The translations under genes were made by a program, and so were the position numbers. A stretch of 17,966 nucleotides of DNA, from positions 1 through 17,966 of the forward strand of contig CALEPR010000114.1 in NCBI GenBank assembly GCA_937910665.1, written 5' to 3'. Each line of letters opens with the position of its first letter. The first letter of the stretch is position 1. Shown piece by piece: positions 1-8,583 of the stretch. The notes beneath the pieces were generated by a model, which made no database searches, had not been told where the DNA came from, and saw only the letters and a program-made list of their open reading frames with translations. The stretch comes from an uncultured Selenomonadales bacterium (lineage in GTDB: Bacteria; Bacillota; Negativicutes; Selenomonadales; Selenomonadaceae).

Positions 1-2296
1 CGTCTGCACCTGCCGCGTCTGCATATTCCTGCGTCAAAGCCGCGCCGCCGACCATAACTTTAGCATCGCAACTCGCCGCCTTCAAGTCCGCAATAACTTT
101 ATCAATCTGCGTCATTGTTGTTGTCATCAAAGCGCAAAGTCCAACAATGTCAGCATTATTTTCAATCGCCGCGCGGACAATTTTTTCAGACTCAACATCT
201 TTGCCCAAGTCGATAAGTTTAAAACCGCTGTTCTCGACAAGTGCGCCGACAATATTTTTTCCCAAGTCGTGAACGTCGCCTTTAACCGTCGCAATTACAA
301 AAGTTCCTGCAGTTTTAGTTTCCTGCGCGGGCAAAAGTTTTTTCAGTTCATTAAATGCAACTTTCATAGTCTCCGCGCTCAACAAAACTTGTGGCAGAAA
401 AATTTTTCCTGCGCCGAAGTCCTCGCCAATGTCATTCATCGCGGCGGTTAAACTTTTTTCTGTAATTTCATTCGCGCCGTGATTTTCTGCAACAGCTTTT
501 GCAATTAAGTCTGAAATATCATCTTTCGCGCCTTCAATCACTGCCTGTTTAATCTGACTTAAAATGTCGCCTGAAAAAATTTTTTTATCTTCAACCTGCT
601 GACTGCTGACAACTAATTTGCTGAAATTCAAGCCGTTAGCGTCGTCGCCGAGAAGTGCCGCGCTTGCCTTCAAAACATTTTGCATTTCTTCGCTGTAAGG
701 GTTCATTATCGGCGCGTCAAGTCCTGCGGCTAAACACATTGCAAAAAAAGTTGAGTTAATCAGCGGACGATTTGGCAAGCCGAAAGAAATGTTTGAAAGT
801 CCCATCGTCGTCGGCAAATTAAATTTTTCGCGATAAAGTTTCAAAGTTTGCAGAACTTCAAGGCAAGCATTTTTATCAGCCGAAATTGTCATAACCAAAG
901 CGTCAAGCAAAAAATCTCCTGCGCCCAGTCCAAAACTTTTAGCCGCGTCGATAATTTTTCCTGCGACTTCGACACGCTCCACCGCAGTTTTTGGAACGCC
1001 TTTTTCAGTCAGCGGCAAAACTAAAATCGCCGCGCCATACTTTTTTGCAAGCGGTAAAAATTTTTCAATGCGTTCAGGTTCAAAACTTACAGAATTTATC
1101 AGCGCACGACCGGGATAATTTCTTAAACCTGCCTCAAGTGCTTCAGCGTCTGAAGTGTCAATCGCAAGTGGTGCGTCAGTAATTTGCGAAATTTCTTTCA
1201 CTGCGCGTTTCATCATTTCAGCTTGATTTATTCCGCCAACGCCCATATTCACATCAAGAACTTTTGCACCGCTTTTGACTTGCTGAACTGCGTCGCGCTT
1301 TACGCTTAATAATGAACCTTCGCGAATTTCAGCAGCTAATTTTTTTCTGCCTGTAGGATTTATTCTTTCACCAATTAAAACTGTCGGCAAATTTTTATCA
1401 ATCGCAACTGTTTTACTTCGACTTGCAAGCGTTAAAGTTTTTGTAATTTTTCTTTCGACTGCAGAAAGATTTTTAACATTGTTTGAAAGTTCGCGAATGT
1501 GTTCGGGAGTAGTGCCACAGCAGCCGCCTAAAAAATTTGCTCCGACTTCGACAAGTTTTTTTCCCCAACTTCCAAAAGTTTTTGCGTCCATAGGAAATTT
1601 TGTAACGCCGCCTTCAAGGTAAGGCATTCCTGCATTTGGTTGGACACTGATTGGTTTATTTGTATTCTCAGCCAAAATTTTCACGACAGGCAAAAGTTGT
1701 TCAGGACCGAGCGAACAATTAACGCCGATAATATCCGCGCCCATTGCGTCCAAAATTATCGCCGCCTCCTGCGGAGAAGTTCCCGTGACAGTTCTTCCGT
1801 CCTCGCTGTAAGAAAGTTGGCAAATAACAGGCAAATTGCAAACGTCATGACAAGCTAAAAGTGCCGCACGCATTTCCTGAATATCAATGCAAGTTTCAAT
1901 AATTAAAAAATCTGCTCCACCTTCCGCGAGTGCGGCGGCTTGTTCAGAAAAAATTTTGTAAGCGTCCTCAAAATCCAAATCGCCGAGCGGAGAAATAAAT
2001 TTTCCTGTCGGACCGATTGAACCGGCAACTTTAACATTTCCTGCAGACTTTGCAAGTTTCACGGCAGCAAAATTTAATTCGCGAACGCGATTTTCAATTC
2101 CATAGTGCGAAAGTTTCAAACTGCTTGCGCCAAAAGAATTTGTTTCAATGATAGTAGAACCTGCGTCAATATATGCGCGGTGAATTTTTTTTACAACTTC
2201 GGGACTTTCAATGTTCATGAGTTCGGGACAAGCTCCGGCTTTCAAACCGCCTTCCTGCAACATCGTCCCCATCGCGCCGTCAAAAATTTCTAACAT
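1..2296 (-). CDS. metH: Cobalamin-dependent methionine synthase (5-methyltetrahydrofolate-homocysteine methyltransferase), C-terminus outside window
   Basis: Transfers the methyl group of 5-methyltetrahydrofolate to homocysteine through enzyme-bound cobalamin; cytoplasmic, last step of methionine synthesis. I translated it directly: 765 codons are open and continue past base 1. Domain order is the family's: homocysteine domain at about residues 1-285, opening with MLEIFDGAMGTML and with the three zinc-ligand cysteines C194 (GVNCSLGP) and C259-C260 (GGCCGTTPEH); pterin domain from about 305 (ERINPTGR at 310); cap domain about 575-660; B12 domain with the DxHxxG cobalt-ligand motif at D674-H676-G679 (GDVHDLGKN) and a late VGGAAL segment. 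Only the extreme end of the B12 domain and any reactivation domain lie outside. ATG at 2296 has GAGGAA nine bases upstream. No SAM riboswitch fits in the short leader, so regulation is not evident. Confidence 0.95.
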   Translation of the reverse strand, partial: MLEIFDGAMGTMLQEGGLKAGACPELMNIESPEVVKKIHRAYIDAGSTIIETNSFGASSLKLSHYGIENRVRELNFAAVKLAKSAGNVKVAGSIGPTGKFISPLGDLDFEDAYKIFSEQAAALAEGGADFLIIETCIDIQEMRAALLACHDVCNLPVICQLSYSEDGRTVTGTSPQEAAIILDAMGADIIGVNCSLGPEQLLPVVKILAENTNKPISVQPNAGMPYLEGGVTKFPMDAKTFGSWGKKLVEVGANFLGGCCGTTPEHIRELSNNVKNLSAVERKITKTLTLASRSKTVAIDKNLPTVLIGERINPTGRKKLAAEIREGSLLSVKRDAVQQVKSGAKVLDVNMGVGGINQAEMMKRAVKEISQITDAPLAIDTSDAEALEAGLRNYPGRALINSVSFEPERIEKFLPLAKKYGAAILVLPLTEKGVPKTAVERVEVAGKIIDAAKSFGLGAGDFLLDALVMTISADKNACLEVLQTLKLYREKFNLPTTMGLSNISFGLPNRPLINSTFFAMCLAAGLDAPIMNPYSEEMQNVLKASAALLGDDANGLNFSKLVVSSQQVEDKKIFSGDILSQIKQAVIEGAKDDISDLIAKAVAENHGANEITEKSLTAAMNDIGEDFGAGKIFLPQVLLSAETMKVAFNELKKLLPAQETKTAGTFVIATVKGDVHDLGKNIVGALVENSGFKLIDLGKDVESEKIVRAAIENNADIVGLCALMTTTMTQIDKVIADLKAASCDAKVMVGGAALTQEYADAAGAD

Positions 2297-2330
2297 AAAA
2301 AAATTTCCTCTTAACTAAAAATTTTTTCTG

Positions 2331-2359
2331 ATTATACCAAAAGCAATTTTATTATTCAA
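2331..2359 (-). promoter_or_regulatory. Promoter of metH (extended -10)
   Basis: On the minus strand TTGAAT (2359-2354) is followed after exactly 17 bases by TATAAT (2336-2331), preceded by TGG, which gives the extended -10 form TGnTATAAT. Transcription would begin about 28 bases before the metH start. It lies between the topB stop and metH, so metH probably has its own transcription unit even though topB is co-oriented upstream. Confidence 0.7.
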
Positions 2360-2428
2360 TCAATTTTCAGAAATGACTTTGAGAAACTGTGAATACAAAT
2401 TTTGAAAGTTTCGGCAGAGAAATTTTTT

Positions 2429-4606
2429 TTACTTGGAGCGCGGATAAAAATTTTTGGAGGAAATAATTTTGCCGCCGCCAAAAAAATCTTCCGGAGTGAA
2501 ACTCAATTTTTTTTTCGGAGCGGAAAAATTTTTCTTGCCGTCAATGTCGTCAAAGTTTCCAAACTTTTTTTTGCCTTCAAAGTCAGGCTTGCCCCCTTTG
2601 TCGTCGCAAGACATTCGGCAGCGCGGAAAATTGCTGCAGCCCCAAAAATCTCCGTTCTTGCCCGAGCGTTTGATCATCACGCCGACTTTGCAACGCGGAC
2701 AGGGAACACCGTCCGCTTTTTTAATTTTCGCGCTCTCAGCTTTCGCGACAAGTTCGGTTGTAAATTTAATTTGTCCCGCAAGAAAATCTTCCAGAGTTCC
2801 GTCGCCTTCGGACATTGAGTGAAGTTTGTCCTCCCAGATCGCAGTTGCATCGGGATAAGTCATTTCGTCCGGCAGAGCGTCAACCAACATGTATGCCTTG
2901 TCGGTCGGCTGAAGATTTTTTTTATTTTTGCCTGTCATAAATTTTAAAAATCCGCGCTTAATTAAATCGTCAATAATTGTCGCCCGCGTCGCCTCAGTTC
3001 CAATTCCATAAACGTCCTTGAGTTGTTTTTTCGACTCGGGATTTTTTACATACTTGTGAATATCTTTCATGCCTTGAACCAAACTTGAGGCGGTGAATCT
3101 GACAGGCGGCTTTGTTGTACTTTTTTTCAACTCGGAATTTTGGTGAATAACTTTGTCGCCTTTCGACATCTGCGGCAAAATTTCAATTTCATCTTCCGAT
3201 TTTGTTTTTGATGCGATATAAAATTCTCGCCAACCAATTTGTTTTACAACTTTTCCTCGCGCCGTGAAAGTTTCATCTTTGTACTTGACGGCGACGGTTG
3301 TTTCGTCGAAGACATGGAGCGGATAAAATTGGACAGCATAATTTTTCGCAATCAAATTATAAATATTTTTTTCAATATCCGTCACGCCGCCTGTCATCGG
3401 TTTCAGCGTCGGAATAATTGCATGGTGTGCGGAAATTTTTTTGTCATTCCAAGCGCGACTTTTAATTTTTGCGTCAGCGTGTGAGGAAAGTTTTTGTAAA
3501 TTTTCTTCGCCGACTTTTTGCAGATGACTTAAAATTTTTTCTGCATCTTTAAATTGTGTCGTCGGCAAATATTCGCAGTCGGAACGCGGATAGGAAGTAA
3601 ATTTTTTTTCATACAAAGATTGCGCCGCATCCAAAACTTGTTGCGGAGTGTAACCGAAGGCTTTTCCCGCAGCAATTTGCAAACTCGACAGCGAAAACGG
3701 CAGCGGCTGAGATTCTTTTTTCTCGGTGGTCTTGTAACTTGAAATTTTTCCTTCAAGCGGCGCGGCAGAAAAAATTTTTTTGAAATCCTCCGCAACTTTT
3801 TTATTTATCAATCTGCCTTCGCTGTCGAAAGCTGTCGGACTTAAAAGTTTTCCATCCTTGTCAAAAGTTTTGTTCGGCTGATTCATCAAACTTTCGGAAG
3901 GTTTCCACTGCGCGACAAAAATTCCATTTTCATGCTGAAATTGTGCGCGAATTGAAAAATAATCCACAGGTTTAAAATTTTCAATCTCGCGCTCACGACG
4001 GACGACCAAAGCAAGCGTCGGAGTTTTTACTCTGCCGATTGGAAAAAGTATGTCTCGGTGACCAAGTCGTTGGGCGGCTAAAGTATAAGCTCGCGACAAA
4101 TTCATTCCGATCAACCAATCTGCGCGACTCCTTGCAAGCGCGGACTGTTTCAGATTAAAAAAATCTTTGTTGTCGCGGAGATCGGAATTTGCGCGAAGGA
4201 TACTTGTTTCGTCCAGAGCGTTTAGTAAAATTCTTTTGACAGGTTTTTTATTTCCGACAAAATCCAAAACTTCATCGACAAGAAGTTGACCTTCGCGATC
4301 GGGATCTCCTGCGTGAATAATTTCGTCCGCACGCTGAATTAAATTTTTGACAATATTAAACTGCTCGGCGGTATTCGGATTTACTTCAAGTTTCCACTTC
4401 TTCGGAATAATTGGCAAGTCCTCCGCTCGCCAGTAGCGATATTTTTCGTCGTAGCCGACAGGATCAACTTGTTTCAGAACGTGACCGACAAGCCAAGTTA
4501 CAATTCCTCCTGAAGTTTTTATGTAGCCGTAACCTTTTTGCGGATTTTTTAGAACATTTGCAATTTCCCTTGCCATGCTCGGCTTTTCAGCAATATAAAG
4601 TCGCAA
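2429..4606 (-). CDS. topB: DNA topoisomerase III (type IA)
   Basis: Type IA enzyme that cuts one DNA strand through a tyrosine and passes another, used for decatenation and resolution of recombination or replication intermediates. The N-terminal Toprim domain shows LYIAEKPSMA and the acidic metal motif GDPDREGQ; GRVKTPTLALVVR follows; the active tyrosine is in FTSYPRSDCEYLP at about residue 339; the C-terminus carries one cysteine zinc motif (CPRC...GCSNFPRC) and a lysine-rich tail. I chose the TTG at 4606 (MRLYIAEKPS, the usual family N-terminus) because GGAGG lies eight bases before it. The in-frame ATG at 4621 would place this GGAGG inside the gene and has no ribosome site of its own. This gives 725 residues, normal for the family. 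It lies 69 bases after the glycosyltransferase with no clear promoter between, so co-transcription is likely. Confidence 0.93.
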   Translation of the reverse strand: MRLYIAEKPSMAREIANVLKNPQKGYGYIKTSGGIVTWLVGHVLKQVDPVGYDEKYRYWRAEDLPIIPKKWKLEVNPNTAEQFNIVKNLIQRADEIIHAGDPDREGQLLVDEVLDFVGNKKPVKRILLNALDETSILRANSDLRDNKDFFNLKQSALARSRADWLIGMNLSRAYTLAAQRLGHRDILFPIGRVKTPTLALVVRREREIENFKPVDYFSIRAQFQHENGIFVAQWKPSESLMNQPNKTFDKDGKLLSPTAFDSEGRLINKKVAEDFKKIFSAAPLEGKISSYKTTEKKESQPLPFSLSSLQIAAGKAFGYTPQQVLDAAQSLYEKKFTSYPRSDCEYLPTTQFKDAEKILSHLQKVGEENLQKLSSHADAKIKSRAWNDKKISAHHAIIPTLKPMTGGVTDIEKNIYNLIAKNYAVQFYPLHVFDETTVAVKYKDETFTARGKVVKQIGWREFYIASKTKSEDEIEILPQMSKGDKVIHQNSELKKSTTKPPVRFTASSLVQGMKDIHKYVKNPESKKQLKDVYGIGTEATRATIIDDLIKRGFLKFMTGKNKKNLQPTDKAYMLVDALPDEMTYPDATAIWEDKLHSMSEGDGTLEDFLAGQIKFTTELVAKAESAKIKKADGVPCPRCKVGVMIKRSGKNGDFWGCSNFPRCRMSCDDKGGKPDFEGKKKFGNFDDIDGKKNFSAPKKKLSFTPEDFFGGGKIISSKNFYPRSK

Positions 4607-4675
4607 AAAATTTTCCTCCATTCAGTTTTGAAATTTTTGAAAGTTTCCAACAAACTTTTTTTATAAATTTTCATA

Positions 4676-6313
4676 TCAAGAAATCCTGCCATGTTTAGTT
4701 TTTTCACCATAGTATCGCGCAGGCAATTCAAATTTATAACCATTGTTCAAAGCCTGCGCCATCGCAATCAAAGTTTTTTCCAACGTAATAATTACTTCGT
4801 CGTGCTGTCCTGCGTCGTGCGCTTTAAGCAAAACCATTGTCACGGTGTGAATCCATTGCAGAATACTTTCTCGAACCTCTTTCTCGGACTTCAGAAAAAT
4901 TTTTTTATTCCAAGCTGTCGAAATCATTTTCGCCCAGCTGACATCAAAAATTGCGCGGTTACCGTCCAAGTTAGTTACCTGTTTGGAATGTTTGCGGAAG
5001 GCACTGAGAGAATCGTTTGCAAAATAAAACATATCGCCTTGACTTAAAAGTTGCAACCAAGTCGAAAGATCTACCAACGCAAAAAAACCTGTTTCATCAT
5101 CTGACCAACAAAGATCATTGTCGCGCAAAAATTTTTTTCTGATAAGCGGAGTGGTCGGCTCGCCAATATAATTTAATCCTGTAACAAAAGTTAATTTGCC
5201 GGCCAATTCACCTTTAACCTTGCAGTCGTGGTTGAGCAACTCAGGACGCTGGTAGGTCCAAAGTTTCCCTGTAATATTTCCAAGTTCGTCTATTGTGTCA
5301 CGGACGGAAGTCACCAACGAAACTTCGGGATTATTTCTAAAAATTTCAATCATCTTTTCAAGTTTCTGCGGATAAAATAAATCATCGTCCATTAACCAAT
5401 TAACAAACTCTGCATTTGGATTGTTGTATTGCCGAGCAAAATTCCAGTTGTCATTTGCAGTAAATTTTTTGTGGCGAAAATATTTTATGTTTGAAAATTT
5501 TTGCAAATAATCCTGCATTAAATTTTCTGTGTCGTCCTCCGTCGAATTGTCAGTAATAAAAATTTCAAAATTCCTGTAAGTCTGATTCAACGCAGATTCA
5601 AGCGCAAGTTGAAAATATTTCGCTCGATTGAAAGTGGGAATAATTATGCTGACAAGCGGAAAAATATTTTTGTATTCCTCCAGAAAAATTTTCTGCGCCT
5701 GCTCATCAACTGAAAAATTATTTTGCCTGTACCAAATGTAGGTTTTTTTTTGTTTAATTACAATCGACTTCAAACCTTCACGTTGAAAATTTAAACATTG
5801 AGCCGCGAGCGAAAAATTTTTTAAATCCTCGCGCCAATCAAAATCGTACTGAGTTGCAAGGAAAAAATCATCGACGACTTCAACTTCCTGAAGAGAATTT
5901 TTATCGTCACCGAAATCTTGCAAATTTTTTTCTGCGCCGAGAAAAATTTTTCCGCAACGTTTCGCCGAAGTCAAAGCAATTCCGTGCGTCGAAAGCTGAA
6001 TCGCTCCGCTTGTGCTAACAATTCCAATTTTGTCGTCAGACTGAAAGACAGAAATTATTTCCGACAAAATATTTTTTCGCAGAATCGAAACATTTTCATC
6101 AAGATAAATTTTGTACTTCGCATCAGATTCTTTCATCGCAAAATTGTAGGCGCGAAATTTTTCCTCGCCTTGAACAGGCAGAATATCAACAAAAAATTTT
6201 TCCGGCACGTTCAAAGTCTGCAAACTTTCCAAAGTTTCCTGCAAAAAAATTTTATCTGTAAAGTAAATGATAATTGCAATTTTCCTCGCGTCCAAAATTC
6301 TATCACCGTCCAA
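4676..6313 (-). CDS. Two-module glycosyltransferase (GT-A type, family 2 C-terminal half)
   Basis: Probably transfers sugar from a nucleotide-sugar to a surface glycan; substrate unknown. The C-terminal module is a clear family 2 transferase: VSIIIPTFNR at about residues 221-230, SALNQTYRNFEIFITDNST with acidic residues at about 254-261, and the metal-binding DDD at 309-311 (LMDDDLFYP). The N-terminal module (about 10-215) looks like a second GT-A fold of the Glyco_tranf_2_5 kind: IYLDENV at 69-75 and EVVDDFFLATQYDFDWRED at 145-163, although a conserved DG here is DD, so it may be structural rather than catalytic. No membrane helices, so a cytoplasmic or peripheral enzyme. The start is TTG at 6313, or TTG at 6295, which has GGTGAT six bases upstream and leaves a more normal leader after the promoter. 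Likely co-transcribed with topB. Confidence 0.82.
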   Translation of the reverse strand: MDGDRILDARKIAIIIYFTDKIFLQETLESLQTLNVPEKFFVDILPVQGEEKFRAYNFAMKESDAKYKIYLDENVSILRKNILSEIISVFQSDDKIGIVSTSGAIQLSTHGIALTSAKRCGKIFLGAEKNLQDFGDDKNSLQEVEVVDDFFLATQYDFDWREDLKNFSLAAQCLNFQREGLKSIVIKQKKTYIWYRQNNFSVDEQAQKIFLEEYKNIFPLVSIIIPTFNRAKYFQLALESALNQTYRNFEIFITDNSTEDDTENLMQDYLQKFSNIKYFRHKKFTANDNWNFARQYNNPNAEFVNWLMDDDLFYPQKLEKMIEIFRNNPEVSLVTSVRDTIDELGNITGKLWTYQRPELLNHDCKVKGELAGKLTFVTGLNYIGEPTTPLIRKKFLRDNDLCWSDDETGFFALVDLSTWLQLLSQGDMFYFANDSLSAFRKHSKQVTNLDGNRAIFDVSWAKMISTAWNKKIFLKSEKEVRESILQWIHTVTMVLLKAHDAGQHDEVIITLEKTLIAMAQALNNGYKFELPARYYGEKTKHGRIS

Positions 6314-6328
6314 AAAATTCTCTCTGCC

Positions 6329-6357
6329 ATTATACCACAGGCATTTTTTATTTTCAC
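6329..6357 (-). promoter_or_regulatory. Promoter of the glycosyltransferase gene (extended -10)
   Basis: Minus strand: GTGAAA (6357-6352), a 17-base spacer, then TATAAT (6334-6329) preceded by TGG, the same TGGTATAAT box as before metH. The predicted transcript starts about 9 bases before TTG 6313 and about 27 bases before TTG 6295, which favours the second start. The rest of the 6314-6560 gap holds an opposite promoter and no convincing gene. Confidence 0.6.
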
Positions 6358-6497
6358 CGCATAAATTTTGTTTTTTTAAACCTTAGCATAACATTTGGAC
6401 AGATATTTTTGCATTTTCTTGAGTTGCTTATCTGTAATTTTCACGAACTGATTATAATGCTCTTGGCAACAATATGAATAGCTGTCAACGCTTTTTT

Positions 6498-6526
6498 TTG
6501 TATAAAAATTTTTCTTGTGATATAAT
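6498..6526 (+). promoter_or_regulatory. Promoter of the condensation-domain operon
   Basis: Plus strand: TTGTAT (6498-6503), a 17-base spacer and TATAAT (6521-6526) preceded by TGA, an extended -10. It is 34 bases before the TTG start at 6561, back to back with the glycosyltransferase promoter. The -35 is weak (three of six), so initiation probably relies on the extended -10. Confidence 0.6.
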
Positions 6527-6560
6527 TTTTTAAAAATTTTTTTGAAAGGAAGTTTTATCT

Positions 6561-7859
6561 TTGTCAACTGACTACACGACCAGAATTGTAAATTATGCGC
6601 TCGAAACTGCAGGATTTTATCCTCTGCGTCCGATTCAACGCTGGCTGATTGATACACACTTCAACAAGGCAAATTCCACAATGATGAATATCGGAGGACT
6701 TTACAAACTCGACGACTCAATCGACATGGAAAAATTGGCGGCGGCAATCACAGATATTTCTAATGCGCATGACATTTTTAAATGCCGACTTGTTTTCCAC
6801 GAAGGCACAAGCGATCTTTGTCAGCGGTTCGACGGCGAAATTGTTCCTGTCGAAGTTGAAAAAATTTCTGATGCGGAGTTCGAGGAAGTCAAAAAATTTT
6901 TGAAAAAACCTTATCGCCTTGTAAATAATCCGCTCTACCGAATCAGATTGATTGAAACGCCGACAGGAAAATATTTCTACTCCGATTTTTATCACGCGAT
7001 TCTTGACGGCACGGCTGCAGGAATACTTTTTCTTCATGAATTAAGTTCGCGCTACAAAGGAAAAAAAATTACTCGCACTGCGCCGAAATATTCCGACTAT
7101 GTTTTGCAGGAACTCAGAATTTCTCCTGAAGATTTAGTTGAAGGAAATAATTATTGGCGGAATATGTTGGAAGGTTATTCGCCGGAAAAACATTTGCCGC
7201 CTGCCGACATTCAAGGCAAAAATAATTGGCAGTCGGATCAATTTTTTGTTGAGTTAAAAAATATCAACCGCGAATATTTTTCCGACAGAGTACGCAAGGA
7301 ACATATTTTTTTCCTCGCCGCCTCAATGTTGGCAACGGCGAAAATTTCCGGTCAAAAAAAATCTTTCATGAGTTGGATTCACAATGGCAGGACAAATACA
7401 ACCGAGCGGCGGCTTTTCGGAATTTTGCTGGAGCAGTATCCGGTCAGTTTTGATTTTGAGGAGAATTTGACTGTTGAGAAATTTTTGGACGGCTTGGAAG
7501 GAAAGATCAATGAGGCTCCGAAATATCGCAGGAGTTTGGAAACTGTTTACGATACAGGTTTGCAGGACGACTGCGCGACTTTTATTTTCCAGAAAGGTTC
7601 GTTGACTGAAGAATCAATTTGTAAATTGGCGGACAAGCCGATGCAATTTGTCGAGATGCCTGAAAATAAATTTTCAGCCGCTGAAAATATTTTGGACATT
7701 GAAATTACTTCTCTGGATAGCGGAAAGTATGTTGTCTTGGTGGACTATGACGCAAGCAGATACTCCGAAGGCGCGATGAAAAAATTTGCCGCGACTTTGG
7801 ACGAAATGGTTTTGCAACTTCAGAAAGAAAAGAAATTTATTTCAGAAATTTTAGGTTGA
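6561..7859 (+). CDS. Stand-alone condensation-domain (CoA-dependent acyltransferase superfamily) protein
   Basis: Resembles the condensation domains of nonribosomal peptide synthetases, which join acyl and amine or alcohol substrates, but is a free protein of 432 residues. Visible marks: the opening FYPLRPIQRWLI like the family's start; the active-site segment YHAILDG at residues 144-150, equal to HHxxxDG with the first His replaced by Tyr while the catalytic second His and the DG are kept; NGRTNTTERRLFGILLEQYPVSF in the second half, where the family has GR...G.fvN.lP; and YRRSLETVYDTG near the latch region. No adenylation or carrier domain is in the window, so substrates are unknown. It could be a PapA/alcohol acetyltransferase-like enzyme. 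Start is TTG with AAAGGAAG eight bases upstream. First gene of a two-gene operon. Confidence 0.8.
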   Translation: MSTDYTTRIVNYALETAGFYPLRPIQRWLIDTHFNKANSTMMNIGGLYKLDDSIDMEKLAAAITDISNAHDIFKCRLVFHEGTSDLCQRFDGEIVPVEVEKISDAEFEEVKKFLKKPYRLVNNPLYRIRLIETPTGKYFYSDFYHAILDGTAAGILFLHELSSRYKGKKITRTAPKYSDYVLQELRISPEDLVEGNNYWRNMLEGYSPEKHLPPADIQGKNNWQSDQFFVELKNINREYFSDRVRKEHIFFLAASMLATAKISGQKKSFMSWIHNGRTNTTERRLFGILLEQYPVSFDFEENLTVEKFLDGLEGKINEAPKYRRSLETVYDTGLQDDCATFIFQKGSLTEESICKLADKPMQFVEMPENKFSAAENILDIEITSLDSGKYVVLVDYDASRYSEGAMKKFAATLDEMVLQLQKEKKFISEILG

Positions 7860-7867
7860 GGTAGAAA

Positions 7868-8479
7868 ATGGAGCGCGAAGAAAATTTTAAAAGCGTTTTG
7901 GAAAAAATTCGGCTGGCGATTCAAGAAAAAGATTTTGAAAAATTTTCCGAGCACGTCGATGTAGAAAAATTTTTGTCGGACGGCTACGGCGAAGTCACGG
8001 ACGAACTTGCGAAAAATTGTTCCAAGTTCCATGAACTTTATCCGCATGATTTATTTTTCAAATTCGGCTCGACAGTTTTAAAAATCTACAATGCGAAGTT
8101 CAAAAAAGTTCATCTCGGCTTTGTCAGCAAAGTTATTTTCGCTTACTTCGACAAAAATTTGACTCAGCCGAAAAGTTTTCTCTCCGCGCCGATAGATTTT
8201 TCTGCTTGCGAACTGAGAAAATTTTTGTCTGCCTTGACTTCCGAAGTAAAAAATATTTCTGTCGAAAAAAATTCCGCGCTCGCCGAAGTAGAAATTTTTG
8301 GCGACGGTTCATATTATGGAAAAATTTTCGGCAGATTGAATTTTAAATTTGAATTTCTCGAAGTCGATGGAGTTTGGAAAGTTGCAAGCGTAAAAAATAT
8401 TCCTGAACTTGTGCCGCCTATTTTGGATATGGCAGAAAGATTTTGGCCAAGCGCATGGGATTTAGGAATTAAGTTATAG
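7868..8479 (+). CDS. Conserved-looking protein of unknown function (possible DUF2939-like)
   Basis: 203 residues, acidic/basic mixed and rich in Phe and Lys, with no signal peptide or membrane segment. The opening (KIRLAIQEKDFEKFSEHVDVEKFL, residues about 13-36) has the look of the DUF2939/NTF2-like pattern in which a helix about being exposed to a D...F..YVD stretch precedes a regulatory fold; the second half (about 128-170) alternates hydrophobic residues like a beta sheet ending in VDGVWKVASVKNIPEL. I recognise no catalytic motif. The ATG follows GAGG by six bases, and that GAGG overlaps the stop of the condensation gene 8 bases upstream, so the two are translationally linked and probably work together. 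The assignment to DUF2939 is a weak resemblance only. Confidence 0.75.
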   Translation: MEREENFKSVLEKIRLAIQEKDFEKFSEHVDVEKFLSDGYGEVTDELAKNCSKFHELYPHDLFFKFGSTVLKIYNAKFKKVHLGFVSKVIFAYFDKNLTQPKSFLSAPIDFSACELRKFLSALTSEVKNISVEKNSALAEVEIFGDGSYYGKIFGRLNFKFEFLEVDGVWKVASVKNIPELVPPILDMAERFWPSAWDLGIKL

Positions 8480-8498
8480 TTGTCAGAAAAATTTTTTC

Positions 8499-8555
8499 AA
8501 TAAGATCAGATCGTGAACAAATTCCCCGACACTCACCAAAAATGTTCAACTTATT
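8499..8555. repeat. Imperfect inverted repeat between convergent genes
   Basis: Outer arms AATAAG (8499-8504) and CTTATT (8550-8555), and inner arms TGAACA (8514-8519) and TGTTCA (8543-8548), pair in order around a C/A-rich loop. It lies in the 104-base gap where the condensation operon and aroA meet tail to tail. A bidirectional terminator is possible, but the stem is broken and AT-rich, and the T-runs are displaced, so the role is uncertain. Confidence 0.35.
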
Positions 8556-8583
8556 ATTGCAATTTGCATTTGAAAAATTTTTT

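Noticed and set aside
2297..2428. SAM-responsive riboswitch or T-box before metH.
   Set aside because: The predicted leader is under 30 bases, and the 132-base gap shows no multi-stem structure.
6376..6657. A 93-codon minus-strand frame across the glycosyltransferase/condensation promoter gap, ending in a Lys- and Tyr-rich tail.
   Set aside because: It runs antisense through the start of the condensation gene, its first two thirds mirror that coding region, and no ribosome site precedes any plausible internal start. A 22-codon GTG frame at its end is too weak to call.
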